The notes: a model not told the origin generated them from the letters alone. Counted from the first letter of the stretch, positions 7,742 through 17,381 are shown. The stretch is 61,931 nucleotides of DNA from Flectobacillus roseus (GCF_030056665.1 NZ_JASHIG010000040.1); one strand, 5' to 3'. Numbers and translations: made by a program.

Positions 7742-7817
7742 GCAGTACCTTATTGTGTTTTCGGAAAAAAATATATCATTCGAAAAGACCTACTGTTCAA
7801 CCAGTAGGTCTTTTTTT
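7737..7817 (+). terminator. trp attenuator: antiterminator strand and intrinsic terminator
   Basis: The terminator has 13-bp arms at 7783-7795 and 7802-7814, loop TTCAAC and a following T run. Upstream, GGTTGAGCAGTA at 7737-7748 is complementary to TACTGTTCAACC at 7791-7802 over 12 positions with one G-U pair, so the two structures exclude each other. A ribosome on the Trp run would leave 7737-7748 free. One at the leader stop codon would cover it. A weak CAAC/GTTG pairing (7721-7724 with 7738-7741) could add a third state. Confidence 0.9.
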
Positions 7818-7888
7818 ATGTCCAATAGATTTTGCCAAAAGTTAACCATTGATTCTAACAGGTAGCAAACCTACCACACCCTAACATC

Positions 7889-9295
7889 ATGAAATTTACC
7901 GTTCAGACCGTTCAGAAAAAGAAGTTAGCCGACACGATTACTCCAGTGGGGGTATTTCTTAAACTCAGAAACAAGTTTAAGAATACCGTAATTCTAGAAA
8001 GTGCTGATTATCATGGCAAAGAGCATGGCTACAGCCATATTGCGTGTGATCCAGTGGCAAGTTTTATCATCGACAACGATGTTGTAACTCAAACTTTCCC
8101 CGATGGTACCGTCGAAACATTTACCTTGGCTCGTCGCAAAGATGCTGTACAAGCTTTGTTGAATTTTGCTGAAAGATTTGAATGGACTCGCCAACCTGAT
8201 TATGCGCCAATGGCCAACGGGATGTTTGGACATATTTCTTATGATGCTGTAGAGTATTTTGAGGATATTGAGATTCAAGAAAAGAACGAGAATACCGAAA
8301 TTCCGCAGATTATCTATTATGTATATCGTTATGTAATTGCAATTAATCACTTCAAAGATGAGCTTTCGTTGTATGCCCACGAATACAATGGAGCTACAGA
8401 ACCATCATTGGAATCACTGGAAATGCTACTTGATTTGCCTCACTATGCGACAAAATCATTTACGGTAACTGGCGATGAAATCACAAACGTTACTGATGAT
8501 GAAATGCGTGAGGTAATCAAAGTTTGTATTCAGCACTGTTTGCGTGGGGATGTATTCCAAATTGTACCTTCACGTCGTTTTAGCCGTACTTTTGAAGGTG
8601 ACGATTTCCAAGTATATCGTGCGTTGCGTTCGATTAACCCATCGCCATATATGTTCTATTTTGATTATGAAAACTATCGTATTTTTGGCGCTTCGCCTGA
8701 AAAACAAATTCAAATCAAAAACGGACTCGCTGAAATTCATCCAATTGCAGGCACATTCCGTCGTACGGGTGACGACGAAAAAGATGCCGAATTGGCTCGT
8801 CAGCTCCACGCCGACCCTAAAGAATCAGCCGAACATGTTATGCTAGTTGACTTAGCACGCAACGACTTGTCGCGTAGCTCGGATATTGTTAAAGTTGAAA
8901 CTTTCAAGGAAGTTCAATTCTTCTCACATGTAATCCACTTGGTATCGAAGGTTACAGGTCACATGACAGCTGGCACAAACCCATTGCAATTGGTTGCAGA
9001 TACTTTCCCTGCTGGAACACTGTCTGGCGCACCAAAACACAATGCCATGACCATTATCAATCGTCTCGAAACTACCAACCGTCACATCTACGGTGGAGCA
9101 ATTGGTTACATGGATTTCCAAGGTAATTTTAACCATGCTATTGCTATTCGTACATTCTTGAGCAAAAACAACACACTTTATTACCAAGCAGGAATGGGTG
9201 TAGTGGCAAAATCTGTTATCGAAAGCGAAATGCAGGAAGTACACAACAAATTAGCAGCCTTGCGCAAAGCATTGGAAGTAGCCGAACAAATCTAG
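7889..9295 (+). CDS. trpE: Anthranilate synthase component I
   Basis: Catalyses chorismate plus ammonia (from TrpG) to anthranilate, the first step of tryptophan synthesis; 468 aa. The N-terminal VILESADYHG corresponds to the LLES-type feedback Trp-binding motif. The C-terminal chorismate-binding domain contains PIAGTFRRTGDDEKD, HVMLVDLARNDL and FPAGTLSGAPKHNAM. First structural gene after the attenuator (72 nt past the terminator T run). trpG follows after 36 nt, consistent with one operon. Regulation is predicted at two levels, attenuation and feedback inhibition. Confidence 0.97.
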   Translation: MKFTVQTVQKKKLADTITPVGVFLKLRNKFKNTVILESADYHGKEHGYSHIACDPVASFIIDNDVVTQTFPDGTVETFTLARRKDAVQALLNFAERFEWTRQPDYAPMANGMFGHISYDAVEYFEDIEIQEKNENTEIPQIIYYVYRYVIAINHFKDELSLYAHEYNGATEPSLESLEMLLDLPHYATKSFTVTGDEITNVTDDEMREVIKVCIQHCLRGDVFQIVPSRRFSRTFEGDDFQVYRALRSINPSPYMFYFDYENYRIFGASPEKQIQIKNGLAEIHPIAGTFRRTGDDEKDAELARQLHADPKESAEHVMLVDLARNDLSRSSDIVKVETFKEVQFFSHVIHLVSKVTGHMTAGTNPLQLVADTFPAGTLSGAPKHNAMTIINRLETTNRHIYGGAIGYMDFQGNFNHAIAIRTFLSKNNTLYYQAGMGVVAKSVIESEMQEVHNKLAALRKALEVAEQI

Positions 9296-9331
9296 TATTC
9301 AACTGACTTTTAGGTCAAATCGCATAAAAAC

Positions 9332-9898
9332 ATGAAAATCTTAGTACTCGACAATTACGACTCTTTTGTATATAATCTTGTATATATTCTCAAAGATTTA
9401 GGAAACGAAGTGGACGTTTTCAGAAATGATAAAATTGCTTTAGAAGAAGTAAAAAAATATGATAAAATCCTTCTATCTCCAGGACCCGGTATTCCTGAAG
9501 AAGCAGGCATTTTACTAGACGTTATCAAAGAATACGCTCCGAGCAAAAGTATTTTTGGCGTTTGCCTTGGTCACCAAGCTATTGGTGAAGCTTTTGGAGC
9601 TAAGCTTCTCAATATGGGCGATGTACTACATGGGGTAACTACGAAATGTATCATTACTCAACCCAACGAAGTACTTTTTCAAGGCGTACCCAAAGAGGTA
9701 GATGTATGTCGTTATCACTCATGGACGGTTGTTCCAGAAACAATGCCTGAGGATTTGATTATCACGGCTGTAGACGAAAAAGGTTTTGTAATGGCCGAAG
9801 CTCATACCAAATACGATATTCGTGGGGTACAGTTTCACCCAGAAGCATATCTTACTCAGTTTGGAGTCAAAATGGTTGAAAACTGGGTAAAAAGCTAA
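9332..9898 (+). CDS. trpG: Anthranilate synthase glutamine amidotransferase component
   Basis: Class I glutamine amidotransferase of 188 aa that feeds ammonia to TrpE (some family members also serve PabB). The catalytic triad is visible: Cys in GVCLGHQAIGEAFG near residue 79, and His and Glu in GVQFHPEAYLTQFG near residue 170. The position after the catalytic Glu is Ala, where Ser is more usual; this is not expected to abolish activity. LSPGPGIPEEAG is the conserved oxyanion region. Sits between trpE and trpD in the attenuated operon. Confidence 0.96.
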   Translation: MKILVLDNYDSFVYNLVYILKDLGNEVDVFRNDKIALEEVKKYDKILLSPGPGIPEEAGILLDVIKEYAPSKSIFGVCLGHQAIGEAFGAKLLNMGDVLHGVTTKCIITQPNEVLFQGVPKEVDVCRYHSWTVVPETMPEDLIITAVDEKGFVMAEAHTKYDIRGVQFHPEAYLTQFGVKMVENWVKS

Positions 9899-9964
9899 TG
9901 ACTTTTTATTTCCCTAAAATATTCCAGTGTTTTCAACTTAGCGTCTAGCGCAAACATTTCAACT

Positions 9965-10951
9965 ATGAAGTCTTTTTTAAATAAACGCATTGCTGGTAAT
10001 CAATTAACGCAAGAAGAGGCTTATGCAGCCCTTTCGATTATTGGTAGAGGAGATGCAAACCCATCTCAAATAGCAGCATTTTTAACTACCTATATGATTC
10101 AGGCTATTACGCCAGAAGAATTGGAAGGGTTTAGAGATGCCATGCTCGATTTGGCAGTAACTATTGATCTTTCGGCATACGACCCAATGGATTTGTGTGG
10201 TACTGGTGGCGATGGTAAAGATACCTTCAATATTTCCACAACAGCCTCTTTTGTGGTAGCAGGCGCTGGCCAGTCTATTGCCAAACATGGCAATCATGGC
10301 GTTTCTTCTTCGGTTGGGTCATCAACAGTTTTAGAATACCTAGGCGTAAGATTCTCGAATGATGAGGAGTATTTACGAAGTAAAATCGAGCAAGCAGGTA
10401 TTTGTTTTTTGCATGCACCACTATTTCACCCTGCTATGCGATTTGTAGGTCCTATTCGTAAAGAGCTTGGCATGAAGACTTTCTTCAACATGCTTGGTCC
10501 TATCTTGAATCCTGCAAAAGTGCAAAAACAAATCACAGGAGTATATAATGAAGAAGTACTAAAATTATACGGTGCCATCTTTGAGAAAACTGGCAAAAAC
10601 TTCGGCGTTTTGTATGGATTAGATGGTTATGACGAAATTTCATTGACGGGAGACTTTGTTTTAATTACACAAAAAGGAATTGAAACTATTTCTCCAAAAC
10701 AATTAGGCTTCTCAAAGTGTAGTCCAGAAGAGTTGCATGGTGGTCATACAGTAGAAGAGTCAGCTAAAATCTTGACATCGGTATTAAGCAATGAAGGCAC
10801 CAAAGCACAAACAGAAGTAGTATTGGCTAATGCCGCTACTGCGTTGTATTGTGCCAGTGACAATCTGAGTTTGGAAGATGCCGTAGCCAAAGCCAAAGAA
10901 TCATTAGAAAGTGGTAAAGCTTTTGAATCCTTCAAGAAATTTATTGCTTAA
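9965..10951 (+). CDS. trpD: Anthranilate phosphoribosyltransferase
   Basis: Transfers phosphoribose from PRPP to anthranilate; 328 aa, normal family length. The PRPP-binding loop DLCGTGGDGKDTFNIST is near residue 77, and KHGNHGVSSSVGSSTVLE near residue 103 is the second conserved segment. The N-terminal helical domain begins ITKE-like (LNKRIAGNQLTQEEAYAAL). Not fused to TrpG, unlike the enterobacterial enzyme. Separated from trpG by 66 nt and from trpC by 20 nt. Confidence 0.97.
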   Translation: MKSFLNKRIAGNQLTQEEAYAALSIIGRGDANPSQIAAFLTTYMIQAITPEELEGFRDAMLDLAVTIDLSAYDPMDLCGTGGDGKDTFNISTTASFVVAGAGQSIAKHGNHGVSSSVGSSTVLEYLGVRFSNDEEYLRSKIEQAGICFLHAPLFHPAMRFVGPIRKELGMKTFFNMLGPILNPAKVQKQITGVYNEEVLKLYGAIFEKTGKNFGVLYGLDGYDEISLTGDFVLITQKGIETISPKQLGFSKCSPEELHGGHTVEESAKILTSVLSNEGTKAQTEVVLANAATALYCASDNLSLEDAVAKAKESLESGKAFESFKKFIA

Positions 10952-10971
10952 TGCCCAAAAACCTTTAAGAA

Positions 10972-11763
10972 ATGACAATTTTAGATAAAATCATAGAAAA
11001 CAAAGTTCGTGAAGTAGCCGAAAGAAAAGCCCTTGTGTCAATCGATGAGCTTACTAAGAAAGGATATTTTGCCAAAACGACGAATTCTCTTAAAACCAGT
11101 TTGTTGAATCCTGCATCGTCGGGAATCATTGCTGAGTTCAAAAGAAAATCACCTTCAAAAGGTATTATCAATGCCAATGTAACAGTTGAGGACGTAACAA
11201 CAGGATATGTTCAGGCTGGAGCAGCTTGCTTGTCAGTTTTGACAGATATGGATTTCTTTGGTGGTTCGGACGAAGATATTTTGGCTGCCCGTAAAGCTAA
11301 TCCTACCATTCCTATTTTGCGTAAGGATTTTATTATTGACGAATATCAAATTTTTGAAGCCAAAGCCTTGGGAGCTGACGTAATCCTATTAATTGCGGCC
11401 AACCTTACTCCTACGCGTATTTATGAACTAGGAAAAGTCGTAAAAGAATTAGGGATGGAAACCCTCTTGGAAGTTCATGACCAAGAAGAACTCGACCGCA
11501 GTCTTTGCGAGTTTATCGACGTAGTGGGTGTGAATAACCGTAATCTTAAAAACTTTGCGGAACAAAACGTAAATGCTTCGCTTGAGCTAGCCGAAAAGAT
11601 TCCAAATCACTGTATCAAAATTTCGGAAAGTTGTATTTCTCAACCCGAAACAATCAAGCAATTAAGAGAAGTAGGATATAGAGGTTTTTTGATTGGCGAA
11701 ACATTTATGAAAACTCCTGCCCCTGCTGAAACCTTAAAAAGCCTAATTGCTCAAATTCAGTAA
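10972..11763 (+). CDS. trpC: Indole-3-glycerol phosphate synthase
   Basis: TIM-barrel enzyme of 263 aa that cyclises CdRP to indole-3-glycerol phosphate with loss of CO2. IAEFKRKSPSKG near residue 52 holds the catalytic Lys region. LRKDFIIDEYQIFEAKALGA and VGVNNRNLKNF follow the family order. ESCISQPETIKQLR and FLIGETFM form the phosphate-binding end. A free-standing TrpC, not fused to TrpF. Tight 20-nt spacing to trpD supports cotranscription. Confidence 0.97.
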   Translation: MTILDKIIENKVREVAERKALVSIDELTKKGYFAKTTNSLKTSLLNPASSGIIAEFKRKSPSKGIINANVTVEDVTTGYVQAGAACLSVLTDMDFFGGSDEDILAARKANPTIPILRKDFIIDEYQIFEAKALGADVILLIAANLTPTRIYELGKVVKELGMETLLEVHDQEELDRSLCEFIDVVGVNNRNLKNFAEQNVNASLELAEKIPNHCIKISESCISQPETIKQLREVGYRGFLIGETFMKTPAPAETLKSLIAQIQ

Positions 11764-11865
11764 ATTAAATGGCTTTTTAGCAACCTTATTTCCACAAAAA
11801 TGTCATGTTTTTTCAGTATTTTTGTTTTTTAAGAACGTCTAATTCCTAACAACTACCGTCAAGAT

Positions 11866-12507
11866 ATGAGACTAAAAATATGTGGAATGCGTGATGCCGA
11901 AAACATCCGTGAAGTGCTAGCCTTGCAACCAGACTACATGGGTTTTATTTTTTATCCAAAGTCAAGCCGATTTGTCGGAAATGAGCTTGATGAAGATTTA
12001 TTAAAATCCTTTCCTAAGTCAACCAAAAAGGTAGGTGTTTTTGTCAATGCTTCGCAAGCCTATATTTTGGATACAGTCAAAAAATATAATTTAGATTACG
12101 TTCAGTTGCATGGTGAAGAACTCCCTGACTTTTGTAAAAATCTAAAATTTAAAGGTGTGAGCATCATTAAAGCATTTTCAATAGACAGTACTTTTAATTT
12201 TGCTAAATTACACAACTACAAACCTCATTGCGATTTCTTCTTGTTCGATACCAAAGCTGGTGAGCAAGTTGGTGGAACAGGACTAGCATTCGATTGGTCT
12301 CTACTGAGTCGCTATGATAACGAAAAACCCTTTTTCTTGGCAGGTGGTGTAGGTTTAGCCAATGCTGCACAAACTTTAGATTTAAAACAATTACGGATTC
12401 ATGCAATCGACGTAAACAGTAAGTTTGAACTTGAACCTGGACTAAAGGACATTGACAAACTGAGTGAGTTAATCAAAATCTTGAAGCCAGAAGAAGTTGA
12501 AATGTAA
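11866..12507 (+). CDS. trpF: Phosphoribosylanthranilate isomerase
   Basis: TIM-barrel isomerase of 213 aa converting PRA to CdRP by an Amadori rearrangement. The N-terminal KICGMRD carries the catalytic Cys. VQLHGEELPDFC and FDTKAGEQVGGTG carry the family substrate-binding segments and the catalytic Asp. FLAGGVGLANAAQ is the phosphate-binding loop. The gap to trpC is 102 nt, the longest in the operon, but no terminator is seen in it. Confidence 0.96.
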   Translation: MRLKICGMRDAENIREVLALQPDYMGFIFYPKSSRFVGNELDEDLLKSFPKSTKKVGVFVNASQAYILDTVKKYNLDYVQLHGEELPDFCKNLKFKGVSIIKAFSIDSTFNFAKLHNYKPHCDFFLFDTKAGEQVGGTGLAFDWSLLSRYDNEKPFFLAGGVGLANAAQTLDLKQLRIHAIDVNSKFELEPGLKDIDKLSELIKILKPEEVEM

Positions 12508-12551
12508 AAGAGGTGCCAAAGACAATTATTTCTTAAAATTATTTGTGTCAA

Positions 12552-13739
12552 ATGACTACAGCTCAACAATATAATGTAAACGAAAAAGGATACTACGGGC
12601 AATTCGGAGGAGCATTTATTCCCGAAATGTTGTATCCCAACGTAGAAGAACTCAAAAATAACTATTTGAGTATTATCAACGACCCTGCTTTCAAAGCTGA
12701 ATTTGACGCTTTATTGAAAGACTATGTTGGTCGTCCAACGCCCTTATTTTTAGCAGAACGTCTTTCAGAAAAATATAATACTACTATTTACTTGAAGCGT
12801 GAAGACTTGTGTCATACAGGCGCACACAAAGTAAATAATACCATTGGACAGGCATTGTTGGCGAAACGTTTGGGAAAAAGACGTATCGTAGCCGAAACTG
12901 GTGCTGGTCAGCATGGTGTTGCTACGGCAACGGTTTGTGCTTTGATGGGCTTGGAGTGTATTGTATACATGGGCGAAATCGACATTGAGCGTCAAGCACC
13001 GAACGTAGCACGTATGAAAATGCTTGGAGCAGAGGTTCGTGCGGCAAAAAGTGGCTCAAAAACCTTGAAAGATGCAACTAACGATGCCATGCGCCACTGG
13101 ATTAATAATCCTGTAGATACACACTATATCATTGGTTCGGTTGTGGGTCCACACCCTTATCCTGATATGGTAGCGCGTTTTCAATCTATTATTTCGGAAG
13201 AAATCAAATGGCAGTTACAAGAAAAAACAGGAAATACCAACCCTGATTATGTTATTGCTTGTGTAGGTGGTGGGTCAAATGCAGCAGGTGCATTTTACCA
13301 TTTCTTAGACGATGCTCAAACCCAGCTGGTAGCCGCAGAAGCAGGTGGGCATGGTATTAGCTCGGGTTTTTCGGCAGCAACAACATTTTTGGGAAAACCA
13401 GGTGTATTACACGGAAGTCGTAGTATTTTGATGCAAACAGAAGATGGTCAGGTGGTAGAACCACATTCTATTTCGGCAGGTTTGGATTACCCTGGTATTG
13501 GTCCTATGCACGCACACTTGTTTGATACACATCGTGCCAAGTTTTTTGCTATTACAGACGAAGCTGCATTGAAAGCTGGTTTTCAGTTATCAAAACTAGA
13601 AGGTATTATACCTGCATTAGAGTCAGCTCATGCACTTGCAGCATTAGAAGAATTAGGTGCTCAACCAAACGAAACGGTTGTAATCAACCTTTCTGGTCGT
13701 GGCGATAAAGATTTGTCAACCTACATGAAGCATTTGTAG
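12552..13739 (+). CDS. trpB: Tryptophan synthase beta chain
   Basis: PLP enzyme of 395 aa that condenses indole with serine. LKREDLCHTGAHKVNNTIGQ near residue 80 includes the Schiff-base Lys. AETGAGQHGVATATVCAL and CVGGGSNAAGAFYHF (PLP phosphate loop) are typical of TrpB1-type enzymes that pair with TrpA. Start set at the ATG at 12552 (MTTAQQYNVNEKG); an in-frame TTG nine bases upstream is less likely. Its partner trpA is not next to it but 9.7 kb away on the other strand. The operon ends 10 nt further on at a very long hairpin. Confidence 0.97.
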   Translation: MTTAQQYNVNEKGYYGQFGGAFIPEMLYPNVEELKNNYLSIINDPAFKAEFDALLKDYVGRPTPLFLAERLSEKYNTTIYLKREDLCHTGAHKVNNTIGQALLAKRLGKRRIVAETGAGQHGVATATVCALMGLECIVYMGEIDIERQAPNVARMKMLGAEVRAAKSGSKTLKDATNDAMRHWINNPVDTHYIIGSVVGPHPYPDMVARFQSIISEEIKWQLQEKTGNTNPDYVIACVGGGSNAAGAFYHFLDDAQTQLVAAEAGGHGISSGFSAATTFLGKPGVLHGSRSILMQTEDGQVVEPHSISAGLDYPGIGPMHAHLFDTHRAKFFAITDEAALKAGFQLSKLEGIIPALESAHALAALEELGAQPNETVVINLSGRGDKDLSTYMKHL

Positions 13740-13748
13740 GACTTTGAT

Positions 13749-13822
13749 TTGATAAAGTAACAATAACAAAAAATCCCTTCGGCTTTCGCCAAAGGGATTT
13801 TTTGTTATTGTTACTTTATCAA
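13749..13822. terminator. Bidirectional terminator, 31-bp perfect arms
   Basis: Arms at 13749-13779 and 13792-13822 are exact reverse complements, with CGGC-TTTC-GCCA in between able to pair further. The arms contain an A6 run and, on the other side, a T6 run flanking the GC-rich top (ATCCCTT). It lies 9 nt past trpB and 3 nt past the stop of the convergent DUF349 gene, so it can end both transcripts. The arm length far exceeds an ordinary terminator. Confidence 0.9.
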
Positions 13823-13825
13823 GAC

Positions 13826-15106
13826 TTACTGACCCAACAAAGTTTCTAGTTCTTTTTTGAACTCTACCAAAAGCGTTTCTTTCATTGAAATTTTACGCTT
13901 CTGAGTATTGATTTTATTGATCACCAACTTGTCATTCATTTGACCAGAGTATTGCGATTCAGAAATAAACGAGTCTAATTCGTTTTTCTCTTTCTTCGTC
14001 ATATAATCCATTTGGTTAATCATAATCTTCAACTGCTCTATACGTGGTTTTTCGTGCAAAGCAGGGTGACGGTACGAGATAACACGCAACAAGTAGTTCA
14101 TTTCGAAAATCTTATCGCAAATGTTACGGAAACGTTCTGCCAAGTTTCTATCCACACTTTTTGCTAAAGTCGAAAGCTCTTTCCATTTTACAAGATATGC
14201 TTTTGCTTTTTCTGCTGTTTGTGGAATATTTGGTTGATCTGGGAAGTTACGCTCCAATTCGGTAGTCATGTCCATCATTTGTTGAGCACGAGGATCGATT
14301 CTTGGTTTCGATACAATTCCCTTAACATTGTTATAACGCTCGAAGAAGAAATCAGAAGAACGCTTGAATTGCTTCCAAAGCATAGATTGCTTTTTAGGAG
14401 GTACTTGAGAGATGGTTTTCCATTCACGTTGTAAATCTTTTACTTTTTGGAAACCAGCATCTACATCTTGTTCGTAACGCAATGCACGAGCACTATCAAC
14501 GATACGTTGCAATTGAGCCAACTTCTCGTCGATGATACGGTTTTTCTCAGCATAGTATTCACGACGACGAACGAAGAAATTGTCAACGATACCATTAAAT
14601 TCAGTTTCAATGCCATCTTGCAATGCTTTATCAACAGGACCAGTCTTCAGCCATTTGGTTTTGATTTCCATAATGACATCAGTTGCTTTAGCCCAGTCGT
14701 CAATAGCACCAGCTTGATTAGCTTCCTCAATCAAAGCTCTCTTGATTTCAAGATTTTTGATTTGATTGTTTAGAATTAGCTCACGCAACTGCAATTCTAA
14801 CTCATCCAACTTGTGAAGTAGAGGTACGAAATTACCCAAACCATCAAACTCTACGAGGTTTTTACGTAGTTGGAGTAATTTAGTTAGGTAAGAGCCTTTG
14901 TTTTGAGCTTCATCTACTTGAGAGAAAAGCAAATTCACTTTGTTTTCTGCGATAGCAAAGCGATTAACAAAATACTGAAGAGCTTCTTCTTCGGTGTTAC
15001 GAACAACACCAATCAGGCGGTCTGGGTATTCCAAATATCCTTTTAAATAGACCTTACCATCTTTACAATAGCCATACTCGGCAGGGTTTTTTACTGTATT
15101 TTCCAT
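13826..15106 (-). CDS. DUF349 domain-containing protein
   Basis: Coiled, largely helical cytoplasmic protein of 426 aa with repeated DUF349 units. Each is recognisable by a W-x-x-x-G/S pattern followed by a segment of the WKQFKRSSDFFFERYNN type: about residues 130-200, 205-275 and 285-350. DUF349 proteins have no firmly assigned biochemical role. Start set at the ATG at 15106 (MENTVKNPAEYG) rather than an in-frame ATG 33 nt upstream. Monocistronic by layout, sharing its terminator with trpB. Confidence 0.85.
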   Translation of the reverse strand: MENTVKNPAEYGYCKDGKVYLKGYLEYPDRLIGVVRNTEEEALQYFVNRFAIAENKVNLLFSQVDEAQNKGSYLTKLLQLRKNLVEFDGLGNFVPLLHKLDELELQLRELILNNQIKNLEIKRALIEEANQAGAIDDWAKATDVIMEIKTKWLKTGPVDKALQDGIETEFNGIVDNFFVRRREYYAEKNRIIDEKLAQLQRIVDSARALRYEQDVDAGFQKVKDLQREWKTISQVPPKKQSMLWKQFKRSSDFFFERYNNVKGIVSKPRIDPRAQQMMDMTTELERNFPDQPNIPQTAEKAKAYLVKWKELSTLAKSVDRNLAERFRNICDKIFEMNYLLRVISYRHPALHEKPRIEQLKIMINQMDYMTKKEKNELDSFISESQYSGQMNDKLVINKINTQKRKISMKETLLVEFKKELETLLGQ

Positions 15107-15705
15107 TGGTTTACGTTGCGTGGTTAGAGTTTTTGGCAATGCTCATAGCTCTAACGGGATTCATGGTTTAGGTTAAATATTAGCTTTTTTGATTTTGAAT
15201 ACTTCATTTATTCTATCTCACTGAGTAAACAATTTAATAAAATGAATGAAAAATCTAGTTAATAACCTATTTGAATTAATAAGACAAATTTATTGATTGT
15301 TGGTGGATTTTTATCGGTTATTAGTTTGATATTTTTTTTGCAATATACTGAATTTCAATAAAAAATATAATTATACATATCGATTATCCATTATTCGGAC
15401 AAAATTTAACATTGGCATGCTAAAATCGCTATGAATTACCAATGGAAATAAAAACTAAGCCTTATACACTGAATCCCCACTCTGCTTTTAGTATCTTTGA
15501 CAAATTTATTTCTTAGTTTTTTTAATCACTAAAACCTACGAGCTTTGAACTTACTTTGCTTGAATTAAAGTCAATAATTTTAGTACTTTACTCATCCTTT
15601 TTCTTAAAAGTATTGAGCTTCAAGCAATTTGTTCAAAAGCTATGTAGAGCTTCAGATATTCATTTTACTAATATAAATAGACCTTTAGAATAAAACAAAA
15701 AAACA
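15107..15705. other. AT-rich intergenic region between divergent genes
   Basis: 599 nt between the starts of the DUF349 gene and ettA. No convincing open frame or long palindrome is seen. TATCTTTG at 15492-15499 on the plus strand matches the -7 consensus but lacks a TTG at the right distance and is 206 nt from ettA. Promoters for both genes must lie here. Confidence 0.5.
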
Positions 15706-17373
15706 ATGAGTCAAGAAACCATTATTTTTTCAATGGAACGGGTTTCTAAAACTGTTCCACCACAAAAAACAATTCTCAAAAATATCTATCTCTCGTTTTT
15801 CTACGGCGCCAAAATTGGGGTACTTGGTCTAAACGGTGCTGGTAAGTCGTCGTTGTTACGTGTGATTGCGGGTATCGACAAGAGCTACACAGGCGATGTG
15901 GTATTTTCGCCAGGTTATACGGTAGGAATGCTTGAGCAAGAGCCAAAATTAGACCCAACCAAAACAGTTAAAGAAATTGTGGAAGAAGGTGTCGCTGAAA
16001 TTGTTGGACTTTTAAAGGAGTTTGATGAAATCAACGAGGCTTTTGGCGACCCAGATGCTGACTTCGATAAATTATTGGCTCGCCAAGGAGAAGTTCAAGA
16101 AAAGCTAGACCATTTCAATGCTTGGGAATTGGATACTCGCCTCGAAAAAGCTATGGATGCACTCCGTTGTCCTCCATCTGAGGCATTAGTAGGCAATCTT
16201 TCTGGTGGTGAAAAACGCCGTGTGGCGCTTTGCCGCTTATTGTTGCAAGAACCAGACGTATTATTGCTCGATGAACCTACCAACCACCTCGATGCTGAAT
16301 CGGTATTGTGGTTGGAAGAACACCTTCGTCAATATAAAGGAACCGTTATTGCCGTAACTCACGACCGTTATTTCTTAGATAACGTAGCTGGTTGGATTTT
16401 GGAACTTGACCGTGGCGAAGGTATTCCATGGAAAGGGAATTATTCTTCATGGTTGGAGCAAAAGCAAAATCGCTTGGCTATGGAAGAAAAAACGGAATCT
16501 AAACGCCAAAAAACTTTACAACGTGAATTGGAGTGGGTACGCATGGCTCCAAAAGCTCGTCAGGCTAAATCTAAGGCTCGTTTGGGTGCTTATGAAAAAC
16601 TCCTTTCGGAAGAAAACAAACAAAAAGAAGATAAGCTAGAATTATTTATCCCACCAGGACCACGCTTGGGTAATAAGGTTATTGAAGTAAATAATGTTTC
16701 AAAAGCTTATGGAGATAAACTATTATTCGAAAATCTTAGCTTCTCATTGCCTCCAGCAGGTATCGTAGGTATTATCGGACCAAACGGTGCTGGTAAATCG
16801 ACATTGTTTAAGCTTATCTCAGGTCAAGAAACTCCAGATTCTGGTACATTCGAGGTCGGAGATACTGTTAAAATGACTTATGTAGATCAAGAACACCATC
16901 TTTTAGATGCAGGCAAATCTGTTTTTGAAACTATTTCAGGGGGTACAGAGCAAATTATGCTAGGCAACAAGCAAGTAAATGCTCGCGCCTATGTGAGTAA
17001 ATTCAACTTTGCGGGTGCCGACCAAGAAAAGAAAATTGCTAACCTGTCGGGTGGTGAGCGTAACCGTGTTCACTTGGCAATGATGTTGAAAGAGGGTGCT
17101 AACTTGGTACTTTTAGATGAACCTACCAACGACCTCGACGTAAATACTTTGCGTGCGTTGGAAGAAGCTCTTGAAAACTTTGGTGGTTGTGCTGTAGTTA
17201 TTTCCCACGACCGTTGGTTCCTTGACCGTGTGGCTACGCATATCTTGGCATTCGAAGGAGATTCTCAAGTATATTGGTTTGAAGGTAACTTCTCTGACTA
17301 CGAGGAAAATCGTCGTAAACGTTTGGGAGCTGATGCGACACCAAAACGCATCAGATACAAAAAATTACAATAG
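15706..17373 (+). CDS. ettA: Energy-dependent translational throttle protein EttA (ABC-F ATPase)
   Basis: Soluble ABC-F protein of 555 aa, the same length as E. coli EttA. Family members bind the ribosomal E site and gate entry into elongation according to the ATP/ADP ratio. Two ATPase domains are visible: Walker A GLNGAGKSS (residue ~40) with signature LSGGEKRRVAL, and Walker A GPNGAGKST (~360) with LSGGERNRVHL. The two Walker B segments read LLLDEPTNHLDAE and VLLDEPTNDLDVN. The linker between domains is Lys/Arg-rich. No transmembrane helices. Stands alone, convergent with porP. Confidence 0.95.
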   Translation: MSQETIIFSMERVSKTVPPQKTILKNIYLSFFYGAKIGVLGLNGAGKSSLLRVIAGIDKSYTGDVVFSPGYTVGMLEQEPKLDPTKTVKEIVEEGVAEIVGLLKEFDEINEAFGDPDADFDKLLARQGEVQEKLDHFNAWELDTRLEKAMDALRCPPSEALVGNLSGGEKRRVALCRLLLQEPDVLLLDEPTNHLDAESVLWLEEHLRQYKGTVIAVTHDRYFLDNVAGWILELDRGEGIPWKGNYSSWLEQKQNRLAMEEKTESKRQKTLQRELEWVRMAPKARQAKSKARLGAYEKLLSEENKQKEDKLELFIPPGPRLGNKVIEVNNVSKAYGDKLLFENLSFSLPPAGIVGIIGPNGAGKSTLFKLISGQETPDSGTFEVGDTVKMTYVDQEHHLLDAGKSVFETISGGTEQIMLGNKQVNARAYVSKFNFAGADQEKKIANLSGGERNRVHLAMMLKEGANLVLLDEPTNDLDVNTLRALEEALENFGGCAVVISHDRWFLDRVATHILAFEGDSQVYWFEGNFSDYEENRRKRLGADATPKRIRYKKLQ

Positions 17374-17381
17374 TATTCATC

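Noticed and set aside
15492..15499. TATCTTTG as the ettA promoter
   Set aside because: It lies over 200 nt from the start codon and has no -33 TTG; consensus -7 matches are frequent in AT-rich spacers.
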